From assembly GCA_028278085.1 (NCBI GenBank), contig JANQFB010000205.1:1-32135 (forward strand): a stretch of 32,135 bases of DNA, in the 5' to 3' direction. The notes beneath the pieces are model-generated. The model saw only the letters and a list, made by a program, of their open reading frames with translations, did no database searches and was not told the origin of the DNA. A program made the position numbers and the translations under genes. This DNA is from Chitinophagales bacterium (GTDB lineage: Bacteria; Bacteroidota; Bacteroidia; Chitinophagales; JANQFB01). Below are positions 7,649 through 16,558 of this stretch, in pieces; positions within the stretch are counted from its first letter, which is position 1, and each line of letters starts with the position of its first letter.

Positions 7649-10291
7649 ATGTTCCGAAAGTTGTTGTCTTATATTTTCTTAGCCGGCCTGGTCAGTGGTT
7701 GCGGAATATTAAAAAACACCTATGAAGAACCCATTACGGCGGTGCCTCTGGATACGGTGGAGATCGCCCCGGTAATTATTCAGCCGAAGGTTTACCGGGC
7801 AACGGAAAGAAGGGTTAACGATCTGCTTCATACCAGGCTGGAGGTAAGCTTCGATTGGGCACAGTCGCAGGTTAACGGTAAAGCCATTCTCACCCTGAAG
7901 CCTCATTTTTATCCCGTCGATAGTGTGGTATTGGATGCCAAAGGATTTAACCTGGAGCAGGTGGCCCTGTGGAGACCCGATACGCTGATCCCCCTGACTT
8001 ATCAATATGATAGCCTCCAACTGAATATCCGATTGGATACCCTTTACAACAAGCATCAGACCTATAAAATAGTGGTTCGCTATGCGGCAAAGCCGGATAA
8101 AACTGCGGAATTGCTGGAAGAGGTGGAAGAATCCGACAAGGGGCTTTATTTTATCAATCCGTTAAATGAAATTCTTAATAAACCCCGGCAGATCTGGACC
8201 CAGGGGCAAACCCAGGCCTCTTCCTGCTGGTTCCCGACCATAGATGAGCCCAATGAAAGCACCACCCAGGAAATGTATATCACCGTCGATACAAATTTTG
8301 TAACCTTATCCAACGGAGACCTGGTCTATTCTTCCCTGAATTCCGACGGTACCCGGACCGATTACTGGAAGCAGGAGGAGCCACATGCGCCTTACCTGTT
8401 CATGTTGGCCGTCGGGGAATTTTCCGTTGTACAGGATCGCTGGAGAGATATCGATGTAAATTATTACGTAGAGCCGGAATACGAATCCCATGCCATGGAT
8501 ATCTTCGGGAATACACCGGAGATGCTCGAATTCTACTCCGATCTGTTCGGTTATGATTATCCCTGGCAAAAATATGCCCAGGTAGTGGTCCAGGACTTTG
8601 TTTCCGGCGCTATGGAAAATACTTCCGCCTCCGTTCATTTTGATGGCCTGCATCAGACCAGGCGGGAGATGATCGACGGCAATAATGAAGATTATATTGC
8701 CCATGAGCTTACCCATCAATGGTTCGGTGACCTGGTAACCTGTGAATCCTGGTCGAACCTGCCCCTGAATGAATCTTTTGCCTCTTATGGCGAGTACCTT
8801 TGGATGGCCCATAAATACGGTCCCGATGAAGGCGATCTGCACCTCTACAGTGAATTAAGACGCTACCTGGCCGAAGCCAAAAGGAGCAAAAAACGCCTGA
8901 TACGCTTCGATTATGAGCACCGCGATGATATGTTCGACCGGCACAGCTATCAAAAGGGAAGCCGGGTGCTGCATGCCCTGAGGACTTATATCGGTGATGA
9001 AGCCTTTTTTGAAACGATCAAGCGCTATTTACACCGGTATCAATATAAGGCGGTGGAGATCCATCATTTAAGATTGGCTTTCGAGGAAGTTACCGGTGAA
9101 GATCTGAACTGGTTTTTCGATCAATGGTTTTTAAATGCCGGGCATCCGGAACTGGAGGTAAGCTACCAGTACATCGATTCTGCCGGCCGCCTCGATGTTA
9201 AGATCGTCCAGATCATGGAAAGTCCTACCGATCTGTTATTCCGCCTCCCCTTAGCCATAGACATTTATGCCGGGAATAACATAGTCCGCCACCAGGTTTG
9301 GGTGGAAAAAATGGAGGAGACCTATTCCTTCAAAGTCGCTGATCCGCCGGATCTTGTCAATGTCGATGGGCAAAAAGCCCTGCTGGGGGTTATCCACGAT
9401 CAAAAACCGACCGAAGCCTATATATTCCAATATGAACACGCGCCCTTGTTTTTAGACAAGCTTGAAGCCGTTAATCACTTTGGAAAGGTCCAGCAGGAAA
9501 GTGATCCGGCGAAACAAAGCTTGTTGCGGGCCATCGGCGATCCATTTTGGTTTATCCGGCGGCAAGCGATCCGTAAGGTCGATGAAAGCGACAGCCTGAT
9601 CCGTGAGCAGTTGATCAGGGACCTTATCGATATCGCCCGGAATGACGATCATCCTAAGGTGAGAGTAGCAGCCATCCAAAAGCTGAAAAAGATCGAGGAT
9701 CCCGGCATGTTATCCCTCTTCCTGGAAATGGTCGAGGATAGTTCTTATTTGGTGGGCTCAAATGCCTTGAAGGCTATCCTGACATTAGACCGGGATGAAG
9801 CTTTCCGGCTGGCCCTTGAACAGGAAAACAGCAAGGGGAAAAGAGTATTACTGGCCATTGCCGAAGTCTATGCCGAAATGGGTAACCTGGATCAGCACAA
9901 ATTTTTCGAAAAACATTTGATCCATGCAGGCGGCTCCTCGCTGTACGGGATGATCAATCCTTATACCAATTATCTGTTGAAAATGGAGAAGGATACCACG
10001 GTCCTGAACCGTGGGATACAGAATTTAAAGCATATCGCTATCCATGGGAATGAATGGTGGATCAGGTATACGGCGATGAACAGTATCGTCGATATTAAAG
10101 ATCATTTCAAGGAAATGCAACGGACAATATCCGATAATATGTCTCAAACCAATTCCAACCCCGATTATACACAGGATAAGCGAAAACTGGATAATACCAA
10201 TAATCAGATCCAGTATATCGAAGGGATTATCGCCGACATCAAAGAGCAGGAAACCAACGATAACCTGATCCGGATCTATAACAGGCCCTAA
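7649..10291 (+). CDS. M1 family zinc aminopeptidase, lipoprotein with HEAT-like tail
   Basis: A membrane-anchored metallopeptidase expected to remove N-terminal residues from peptides outside the cytoplasm. The start at ATG 7649 gives MFRKLLSYIFLAGLVSGC, a lipoprotein signal with the lipobox Cys at residue 18; the in-frame ATG 7628 and TTG 7622 only lengthen the n-region. The M1 signatures are complete: GAMEN (about residues 320-324, N-terminal amine binding), HELTH (352-356) and the third zinc ligand in NESFA (Glu375), spaced HExxH-x18-E. A DQWF...NAGHPELEV region ends the catalytic part. From about residue 610 onward, repeated helical pairs (DPFWFIRRQAIRKV, DDHPKVRVAAIQKLKK, SSYLVGSNALKAIL) look like HEAT repeats. 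The length, about 880 aa, suits the family. The stop codon overlaps that of the convergent PKD gene by 4 nt. Confidence 0.95.
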   Translation: MFRKLLSYIFLAGLVSGCGILKNTYEEPITAVPLDTVEIAPVIIQPKVYRATERRVNDLLHTRLEVSFDWAQSQVNGKAILTLKPHFYPVDSVVLDAKGFNLEQVALWRPDTLIPLTYQYDSLQLNIRLDTLYNKHQTYKIVVRYAAKPDKTAELLEEVEESDKGLYFINPLNEILNKPRQIWTQGQTQASSCWFPTIDEPNESTTQEMYITVDTNFVTLSNGDLVYSSLNSDGTRTDYWKQEEPHAPYLFMLAVGEFSVVQDRWRDIDVNYYVEPEYESHAMDIFGNTPEMLEFYSDLFGYDYPWQKYAQVVVQDFVSGAMENTSASVHFDGLHQTRREMIDGNNEDYIAHELTHQWFGDLVTCESWSNLPLNESFASYGEYLWMAHKYGPDEGDLHLYSELRRYLAEAKRSKKRLIRFDYEHRDDMFDRHSYQKGSRVLHALRTYIGDEAFFETIKRYLHRYQYKAVEIHHLRLAFEEVTGEDLNWFFDQWFLNAGHPELEVSYQYIDSAGRLDVKIVQIMESPTDLLFRLPLAIDIYAGNNIVRHQVWVEKMEETYSFKVADPPDLVNVDGQKALLGVIHDQKPTEAYIFQYEHAPLFLDKLEAVNHFGKVQQESDPAKQSLLRAIGDPFWFIRRQAIRKVDESDSLIREQLIRDLIDIARNDDHPKVRVAAIQKLKKIEDPGMLSLFLEMVEDSSYLVGSNALKAILTLDRDEAFRLALEQENSKGKRVLLAIAEVYAEMGNLDQHKFFEKHLIHAGGSSLYGMINPYTNYLLKMEKDTTVLNRGIQNLKHIAIHGNEWWIRYTAMNSIVDIKDHFKEMQRTISDNMSQTNSNPDYTQDKRKLDNTNNQIQYIEGIIADIKEQETNDNLIRIYNRP

Positions 10292-11817
10292 TCTACGGCT
10301 TGGATGATCAACTTTTCCCGGACCAGCAGCTCCCCTTTATCTCCTGCGATGTCCACCAAATACAAACCCTTTGGAAAACCAAGGATGCTGATGGGTTGAT
10401 TAGCCGCAACCTGCTCTTCCCTGATCAGTTGACCCATGCTGTTCCGGATCCTGATCCAAAGCGGTTGATCGCTTTGATGGCGGACGTAAACACCGGTTTG
10501 TGCGGGATTGGGGAATAACTGAATTCGTGCACCCGGAACCTGGCCGGCAATACCGACGAACACGATCGATAGCTCCATCGTTGTATCATCATTGCTGATG
10601 GGGTTGGAGGCCGTAAGCTTCACCGCATAGGTATCGGCTACACTGTAAGTATGAGAAGGTTCAAAATCGTTGGAAGTGTTCCCATCCCCGAAATCCCAAA
10701 CATAGTCGGAGGCGTTGACAGACGTATTCATGAAATCCACCATGGAATCGTTCACCATCGTAAATGAAAATTCAGCCTGTGCTAAGCCGAAAACGTGGAT
10801 GTAATCCGTTTTGACCAGGGTATCGGATCCGGAGGAATTCGAAACGATCAGCGTGACGGCGTAGTCGCCGGCTGCTGCATAGGAATGCTCGGGCTCGATT
10901 TCCGTGCTGGTATTACCGTCACCAAAATCCCAATGCCAGTTGGTAGCGCCGGCAGATAAGTTCACAAAGGAAACCGGTTCATCGATGGCCACATCATTGA
11001 CCGTCGCAAAGAAATCGGATTTGGGTTTCGGCGCTTTGTCGGCCATGAAATCGACATCGACAATTTCATAATTGCCATCCATTACCACCGTCGCTACCGG
11101 GTATCTCACGGTATCCGATACGAAATAATAAGTATGGGTCGTATCGCTGCTGATCGGTATTTCCGTAACGGGTATGCCACCGACTAATACGGCTGCCGTA
11201 TCGAAGGTCACGCTATGTTCATGTATCCTCAGCACCTCGAAGGTATCGGTACCTACATAAAAGGTCCCCCAGGCATCGATCGTGTCCACTTTGGTGGTGT
11301 GGCGCTTATAAAGCGTATCCACAAAGTCCCCGGGGTTATCGGCGATCAATTTCTCATAATAGGCATAATCATTGATGATCGCCCCATAGGTTACCGGGGC
11401 TGGGAACACCAGTTCTTTGGGATTGGGAGCTGTTCGCAAGAAATCCAGGCCTAGTAATGACAGGTCGATCGCTATGCCGTCCACAAAAATACCGGAAGGA
11501 GAATGGGAAAAGTAAAAGTAGATCCGGGCTTCACTGTCCCACTGGGCCATATCGGCTGTTGGGAAATCAGTACCGAAGGGCGTGAGCAGGGGATCGATAA
11601 ATGCAACCGTGTCATGATGGTCGATGACCAGGTTACGGAAGTCCCATATCTGTGCGTTGGCGCTGGCCATCCCCAGGTCAACGCTGTCCGTGTCCGAATC
11701 GGCTACGGAAAAAACATCTCCCATAATGGGCAGGTCGCTGTTTTGTATCGTGATCTGTGCTTGTACCGAAAGGCACGCTAATAATAAGAGGGTTATCAAT
11801 TCGAATCTGTACTTCAT
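10288..11817 (-). CDS. PKD-domain secreted protein with T9SS type A sorting domain
   Basis: A 509-aa exported protein. The ATG at 11815-11817 is preferred over the ORF start at 11874 because it gives a clean signal peptide, MKYRFELITLLLLACLSVQA followed by Q. The region from about 22 to 250 resembles no family I can name; it is rich in Asp and aromatic residues with several TDTF/DTLYKR-type strands. Two PKD domains follow, each with the WDFGDGNTS core (about 265-345 and 346-425). The sorting domain begins with the canonical RIQLFPNPAQTGVYV and ends LLVREKLIIQAVD. PKD domains typically act as spacers or carbohydrate/protein-binding modules, and T9SS type A domains direct export and surface attachment. 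Its stop (TAG) overlaps the stop of the M1 peptidase gene. Function is unknown. Confidence 0.92.
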   Translation of the reverse strand: MKYRFELITLLLLACLSVQAQITIQNSDLPIMGDVFSVADSDTDSVDLGMASANAQIWDFRNLVIDHHDTVAFIDPLLTPFGTDFPTADMAQWDSEARIYFYFSHSPSGIFVDGIAIDLSLLGLDFLRTAPNPKELVFPAPVTYGAIINDYAYYEKLIADNPGDFVDTLYKRHTTKVDTIDAWGTFYVGTDTFEVLRIHEHSVTFDTAAVLVGGIPVTEIPISSDTTHTYYFVSDTVRYPVATVVMDGNYEIVDVDFMADKAPKPKSDFFATVNDVAIDEPVSFVNLSAGATNWHWDFGDGNTSTEIEPEHSYAAAGDYAVTLIVSNSSGSDTLVKTDYIHVFGLAQAEFSFTMVNDSMVDFMNTSVNASDYVWDFGDGNTSNDFEPSHTYSVADTYAVKLTASNPISNDDTTMELSIVFVGIAGQVPGARIQLFPNPAQTGVYVRHQSDQPLWIRIRNSMGQLIREEQVAANQPISILGFPKGLYLVDIAGDKGELLVREKLIIQAVD

Positions 11818-11945
11818 AACTGTAGGCTTTTGATCATTCATTCCGGGAACAGCAATTTGTGTCAAAATTGACATAATATTGACGTAGAATTGCCGTAAAA
11901 TTGCGTCATTTTTGCTTATTGAAAAAAACTGTGAACTTTGTGAAG

Positions 11946-12000
11946 TGTGCTTGTTGGGCTAAAATTAAACATTTTAAGCACATTTAACAAGCCGATAGCC
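11946..12000. repeat. Cluster of mutually exclusive inverted repeats between the ABC exporter and PKD genes
   Basis: Three inverted pairs overlap: TGTGCTT (11946-11952) with AAGCACA (11976-11982), GCTTGTT (11949-11955) with AACAAGC (11986-11992), and GGCTA (11957-11961) with TAGCC (11996-12000). The first two share GCTT, so only one can form at a time. They lie just past the stop of the minus-strand ABC gene and upstream of the minus-strand PKD gene. A role as a read-through control or terminator is inference; no long T tract is seen. Confidence 0.35.
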
Positions 12001-13835
12001 TAAAATGCCTGGAGCTCCACTAATTTCTTATAGACGCCTTTTTTAGCCATCAGACCGCTGTGGGTGCCTCTTTCGGTTATTTTGCCGTTTTGCAGCACAA
12101 TGATCTCATCCGCGTGCTGGATGGTAGACAAACGGTGCGCAATGACGATGGAGGTGCGGTTTTTCATCAGGTTTAACAGCGCATCCTGGACCATTTTTTC
12201 CGAGGCGGCATCGAGGGAAGATGTGGCTTCGTCGAGGATCAGGATAGGCGGATTTTTCAGCACGGCCCGCGCGATCGTAAGCCGTTGACGCTGCCCGCCG
12301 CTCAGCTTGCTGCCTTGTTCCCCGATATTGGTCTGGTAGCCGTTTTCGAGTTGAGCGATAAATTCATGAGCATTGGCTACCTTAGCCGCCCGGATAATAT
12401 CCTCCTCTTTGGCATCCGGCATGCCGAAGGCGATATTATTCATCACCGTATCGTTAAACAATATGGATTCCTGGGTTACATATCCCAATTGTTTCCGGAG
12501 ATCATTCAGCTTCACATCCTTGATCTTTTTACCATCGATCAGGATCTCTCCTTCATTGGTATCATAAAATCTGCAAACCAGGTCGACCAGGGTGCTTTTG
12601 CCGGCGCCGGAAGGGCCGAAAAGGGCGATCATTTTACCTTTGGGAATGGTCAGGTTCACATGGTCCAGTACCACTTCCTGTTCATAGGAGAAAGTGACAT
12701 TTTTAAATTCGATCTCCGATTCAAAAGAAGGCAGGGGTTCCGGCTTTTCTTTTTCTTTGATCTTAATATCTTCCTGGAGAATACTGTTGATCCGGTCGAA
12801 AGAAGCCATCCCTTTCTGGATCAGGTAAAAGGCTTTGGAAAAGGTTTTCGCCGGAGGGATCAATTGTGAGAAGATCAGCATAAAGCCAATGAAGGTCTGC
12901 GGTTTCAACTGGGCGTCGCCGATGCTGGTCGGGTCGACATTCAGGACGATCCTTGCACCGTACCACAATACGATAACCACTACGGAAATAGCCAGGAACT
13001 CGGTCAGCGGGGAAGATAGTTCTCTTCTCCGCAGCATATTGTTCATGATATTGAAATGATCGTTGTTGATCTGCCCGAATTTCCGCACCTGTATCTTTTC
13101 GGCAATAAAGGCTTTGATGATCTTGAAACCGGAAATGGTTTCTTCCATAAATGACGATAGTTCCCCCAGCTTGGATTGCGCCTTAGCCGATTCGCGCTTC
13201 AGGCTTTTGGCAATTTGGCCGATCACCAGGCCGGTCAGCGGGAGCATCACCAATACAAAAAGCGTCAATTGGGGGCTGATGAAAAACATGGCCCATAAAT
13301 AGGCAATAATGGTCAGCGGTTCTTTGAACAATACTTCAAGGGTACTCATAATGCTCCATTCGATCTCCTGGACGTCGGAGGTCATCCGCATGATGATATC
13401 CCCTTTGCGGGCCTCCGAAAAGTAAGACAGCGGGAGTGTGGTGATCTTGCCATACATGCCGTAGCGAATATCCCTGACCACGCCGTTCCTGATGGGCGAG
13501 AGGCAAAATAATGCCAGGTACCGGAAGAGGTTTTTGATGAAAAAAACGACGATCACCACCAGGCATATAAACACCAGGGCATTGATGGATCCGTAGATCA
13601 ATATGATCTGTGATAAGCGGAAATTGAAATATTTGATCATGCTTTCGATGGAAAACGTCAGTTTCGGCTCCGTCAGTACCAGCTCCTGGGTACCGAACAG
13701 CAGGCTCAGGAAAGGGATCACCATGGAAAGAGATACCAGGGAGAACAGGATCGTGATGAGATTGAATAAAAGATTCAACAGGGCATAGCCTTTGTATCCC
13801 TTTACATGCGCGATTATAGCCCAAAAACTTTTCAT
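12000..13835 (-). CDS. MsbA-like ABC exporter (fused TMD and ATPase)
   Basis: A 611-aa half-transporter of the type IV (MsbA/lipid flippase-like) ABC exporter family, working as a homodimer in the inner membrane. ATG 13833-13835 (MKSFWAIIAHVKGYKG) is the natural start; the extra 77 residues in the ORF track are upstream non-coding sequence. Residues 1 to about 350 hold the six-helix transmembrane domain (LLNLLFNLITILFSLVSLSM and later hydrophobic segments). The ATPase domain has Walker A GPSGAGKST (407-415), signature LSGGQRQR (from 511), Walker B ILILDE (531-536) and the switch His in IAHRLST (567). It is divergent from rbfA across 121 bp. A TATCTTTG element (13846-13853) matches the Bacteroidota -7 consensus but would leave only a few leader bases. 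Lipid A or another lipid is the likely substrate, by analogy only. Confidence 0.93.
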   Translation of the reverse strand: MKSFWAIIAHVKGYKGYALLNLLFNLITILFSLVSLSMVIPFLSLLFGTQELVLTEPKLTFSIESMIKYFNFRLSQIILIYGSINALVFICLVVIVVFFIKNLFRYLALFCLSPIRNGVVRDIRYGMYGKITTLPLSYFSEARKGDIIMRMTSDVQEIEWSIMSTLEVLFKEPLTIIAYLWAMFFISPQLTLFVLVMLPLTGLVIGQIAKSLKRESAKAQSKLGELSSFMEETISGFKIIKAFIAEKIQVRKFGQINNDHFNIMNNMLRRRELSSPLTEFLAISVVVIVLWYGARIVLNVDPTSIGDAQLKPQTFIGFMLIFSQLIPPAKTFSKAFYLIQKGMASFDRINSILQEDIKIKEKEKPEPLPSFESEIEFKNVTFSYEQEVVLDHVNLTIPKGKMIALFGPSGAGKSTLVDLVCRFYDTNEGEILIDGKKIKDVKLNDLRKQLGYVTQESILFNDTVMNNIAFGMPDAKEEDIIRAAKVANAHEFIAQLENGYQTNIGEQGSKLSGGQRQRLTIARAVLKNPPILILDEATSSLDAASEKMVQDALLNLMKNRTSIVIAHRLSTIQHADEIIVLQNGKITERGTHSGLMAKKGVYKKLVELQAF

Positions 13836-13956
13836 GTGATCGAAACAAAGATATTCATTTAGTTTTGTTATTTTTAGCAATAGCCTGTTGACCCGGTTTT
13901 GAATCATCCCCGGACCTCCGGAGGATCCCATTAATAGCCGGTTAAAATCAATAGTT

Positions 13957-14310
13957 TTGGAATCGAAACGACAACAACAGATCTCCCGGTTGCTGCAACA
14001 AGAATTAAATGCCATCATCACCAGGCATGGCCGGGAATTATTTCCGGATGCGTTTATCACGATCACCGGTATTAAAGTCAGCCCGGATGTATCGGATGCC
14101 AGGGTATATCTGAGCGTTTATAAACGGGATGATAAGGCATCCGTCATCAACATCCTTACCCATAATGTAAAAGCGATCAGAAAAGAGCTGGGCGACCGGA
14201 TCCGGTATAAGGTCAGGAGGATCCCGGCGCTTCAATTCTTCCTGGACGAATCCCTGGATAACGTTTATAAAATGGAGCAGATCTTCAAAGACCTGGACAA
14301 ACCTTCCTAA
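13957..14310 (+). CDS. rbfA: Ribosome-binding factor A
   Basis: A 117-aa 30S maturation factor that binds the decoding region and helps process the 5' end of 16S rRNA, important at low temperature. The start is TTG at 13957, giving MESKRQQQISRLLQQELNAI, which matches the usual RbfA N-terminus; no ATG is available in frame nearby. The KH-like core is visible in FITITGIKVSPDVSDARVYL, then the helix VKAIRKELGDRIRYKVRRIP and the ending LQFFLDESLDNVYKMEQIF. A TAGTTTTG string (13952-13959) fits the -7 consensus but overlaps the start codon, so it is not used here as the promoter. It lies 15 nt upstream of a LolC/E-like permease, probably in one operon. Confidence 0.95.
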   Translation: MESKRQQQISRLLQQELNAIITRHGRELFPDAFITITGIKVSPDVSDARVYLSVYKRDDKASVINILTHNVKAIRKELGDRIRYKVRRIPALQFFLDESLDNVYKMEQIFKDLDKPS

Positions 14311-14325
14311 TACGCAGCCGATCCG

Positions 14326-15555
14326 ATGTCTTTTGCCTTCGATATTGCCAGGCGCTACCTGGTATCTAAAAAATCCACCAATGCGATCAATATCATTTCC
14401 GGGGTATCGGTATTGGCGATAGGCATCATTACCGCAGCCATGGTGATCGGCTTGTCTGTGTTCAATGGATTCGAACACCTGGTTATTTCCCTGTACAATT
14501 CCTTTTATCCGGATATGATGATAACCGTCAAAGAAGGTAAGTCCTTTACACCGGATACTCAAAAGCTCCGGTCCATTGAGGAGCTGGCAGGAATAGATGC
14601 TTTTTCGCTGGTGGTGGAAGAGAATGCCCTGTTAAAATACGGTGATCAGCAATACCTGGCAACGATCAAAGGAGTCGATCCGCAATACCGGAAAGTTACC
14701 GGTGTGGATAGTATGCTGGTCAGGGGTGATTTTCTGTTGACGGATCAGGGTATAGATCACGCGGTGATTGGCGCCGGCGTCGAAGCCAACCTGGGCGTGA
14801 ACCTGGGGGATGAGTTTTCCGGTATCCAGGTATTCCTTCCCAAACGCGGCTCCAAAACCGTTCTCCGACCCGACCAGGCTTTTAACCGGAAAACGATCTA
14901 TCCGAAAGGCGTTTTTGCCATTCAACAAGAGTTCGACCTGAAGTATATGCTGACACCGATCGGCTTTGCCCGGTCGCTGCTGAATTATACCGACGAGGTA
15001 ACGGCCATTGAGCTGAAGCTTGGATCGGATGCGGACCATGACCGCATTCAAGAGCAGTTGCAGGCCATTATGGGGCCGGGCTTCCATGTTAAGAACAGGT
15101 ATGAGCAAAATGAGTTTTTGTATAAGATCATGCGCATGGAAAAGTGGGCCATGTTCCTGATATTATTCTTCATCCTCTTTATCGCCGCTTTCAATATTAT
15201 CGGTAGCCTGTCGATGCTGGTGATTGAAAAAAAGAAAGATATAGCGATCCTCAAAACCATGGGGGCCACTAAGGCGTTGGTCACGAAGATCTTTCTCCTG
15301 CAATCGATGATGATGGCCTTGATCGGCACGGGTTCCGGCTTTCTCTTGGGCGCGGGTATCTGTTTTGCCCAGCAAACCCTCGAGCTGATCAAATTACAAG
15401 GAACCGGGACTTTTGTAATAACCGCCTATCCCGTTAAAATGGAAGTCTTTGATTTTATGCTGATCCTGCTCACCGTGATCCTGATCGTTATGCTGGCCGC
15501 CTGGTACCCCTCCAAAAGAGCGGGAGAACAGTTGACCTTTGTCAGGGAAGCATAG
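14326..15555 (+). CDS. FtsX/LolC-E-type ABC transporter permease
   Basis: A 409-aa inner-membrane permease of the MacB/FtsX/LolC-E group, which moves lipoproteins or related substrates from the inner membrane into the envelope. The first membrane helix and following motif (VSVLAIGIITAAMVIGLSVFNGFE) match the characteristic LolC/E N-terminus. A periplasmic domain spans about 50-265, followed by three membrane segments near 270-300, 325-350 and 380-400 (MFLILFFILFIAAFNIIGS; MMMALIGTGSGFLLGAGI; FMLILLTVILIVMLAAWYP). No ATPase partner (LolD) is adjacent, so it must be encoded elsewhere. It begins 15 nt after rbfA. Its 3' end overlaps the convergent epimerase gene by 14 bp. Confidence 0.9.
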   Translation: MSFAFDIARRYLVSKKSTNAINIISGVSVLAIGIITAAMVIGLSVFNGFEHLVISLYNSFYPDMMITVKEGKSFTPDTQKLRSIEELAGIDAFSLVVEENALLKYGDQQYLATIKGVDPQYRKVTGVDSMLVRGDFLLTDQGIDHAVIGAGVEANLGVNLGDEFSGIQVFLPKRGSKTVLRPDQAFNRKTIYPKGVFAIQQEFDLKYMLTPIGFARSLLNYTDEVTAIELKLGSDADHDRIQEQLQAIMGPGFHVKNRYEQNEFLYKIMRMEKWAMFLILFFILFIAAFNIIGSLSMLVIEKKKDIAILKTMGATKALVTKIFLLQSMMMALIGTGSGFLLGAGICFAQQTLELIKLQGTGTFVITAYPVKMEVFDFMLILLTVILIVMLAAWYPSKRAGEQLTFVREA

Positions 15556-16540
15556 CCGCCCGGGGCTGATGTTCGAGAAAGATCTGGCAGGTTTCCATCA
15601 GGGTTTGCTGGATGGGTATAAACTCCACATCCAGCGCATTTTTGATCTTTTTATTGTCGTAGAAGAACTTTTTAGCCGTAAACAGGGAGGTTTCCCGGGT
15701 AATGATCGGCTCGCTGCCTTTAAGCCAGGATCTTACTTTTTCGAGCCGCCAGGCGATAGCCTTGATCAATCCGGTGGCTTCTTTGGAAGGTCTTTTCCTT
15801 TTTAAATGATCGGCGATAGCATTGAGCATTTCCCGGTAGCTCAGGTTATCTCCCGACAGGATGAACCGTTCATTTTTGATCGGGCTTTCCATCAGTTGTA
15901 TCATAATGCTGGCCACATCCCTGACGTCGACAAAACCATTGATACCGCTGGCATAGAAAGATAGACCGTTCCAGACCATTTGCAGGAGATGAGGCGTTCC
16001 TTTCGACCAGTCGCCGGCGCCCAGGATAACGGCCGGGTTGATGATCACCGCATCCAGGCCTTCGGCGATCCCCCGCCAGATCTCCTGTTCTGACCGGAAC
16101 TTACTTTGGGCATACTGGGAGTTGAACTTACTGTCTTTCCAGGGGGTGAGCTCGCTGATCTTTTCATTATTGCTTTTCCGGCCCAGGGCGGATATGGAGC
16201 TGACATGCAGCAGTTTTTGGATGCCGTTGTCCAGCGCGGCATTCACCACATTGGCCGTACCTTCGACATTTACCTTGAAAAGCTGTTCCTTCATCCGGGG
16301 ATTAAAGGATACCATGGCCGCACAGTGATAAACCTGGTCGACGCCTTGCATCGCTTCATCCAAGAGGCTAACATCCAGGATGTCTCCTTCGACCCACTCG
16401 ACCTTACGGAAACGGGGGTCCTTCAGCAGGTCCATATTGCTGTGGCGCCGTTTCAAAGCCCTGACCGGCAGATCTCTTTCCAGCAGATACCGTAATAGAT
16501 AACTACCCAGGAATCCATTGCCTCCGGTAACTAAGATCAT
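15542..16540 (-). CDS. NAD(P)-dependent epimerase/dehydratase family protein (extended SDR)
   Basis: A 332-aa extended short-chain dehydrogenase with a Rossmann nucleotide-binding motif at the N-terminus (MILVTGGNGFLGSYLL). The catalytic Tyr143 and Lys147 lie in YAQSK, and the Ser region is HVSSISALG (about 112-120). The sequence pattern (YHCAAMVSFNPR, NVEGTANVVNAAL, VIINPAVILGAGDW) is that of the dihydroflavonol reductase/3-beta-HSD-like branch rather than sugar-nucleotide epimerases. Cytoplasmic oxidoreduction of a sugar, steroid-like or phenylpropanoid-like compound is possible; the substrate cannot be read from the sequence. Start ATG 16538-16540. It is 18 nt downstream of anmK and probably co-transcribed with it. 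Confidence 0.88.
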   Translation of the reverse strand: MILVTGGNGFLGSYLLRYLLERDLPVRALKRRHSNMDLLKDPRFRKVEWVEGDILDVSLLDEAMQGVDQVYHCAAMVSFNPRMKEQLFKVNVEGTANVVNAALDNGIQKLLHVSSISALGRKSNNEKISELTPWKDSKFNSQYAQSKFRSEQEIWRGIAEGLDAVIINPAVILGAGDWSKGTPHLLQMVWNGLSFYASGINGFVDVRDVASIMIQLMESPIKNERFILSGDNLSYREMLNAIADHLKRKRPSKEATGLIKAIAWRLEKVRSWLKGSEPIITRETSLFTAKKFFYDNKKIKNALDVEFIPIQQTLMETCQIFLEHQPRAAMLP

Positions 16541-16558
16541 ACCGTAAAAATAAGAAGA

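Noticed and set aside
12285-12869. 194-aa plus-strand ORF
   Set aside because: Lies opposite the ATPase domain of the ABC exporter, including Walker A and the signature motif; no independent support.
13952-13959. TAGTTTTG as an rbfA promoter -7 element
   Set aside because: It overlaps the TTG start codon, so it could not serve the full-length gene.
13835-14066. 77-residue N-terminal extension of the ABC exporter ORF
   Set aside because: Cys-rich, family-unlike sequence that overlaps rbfA; the homologous start is MKSFWAIIAHVKG.
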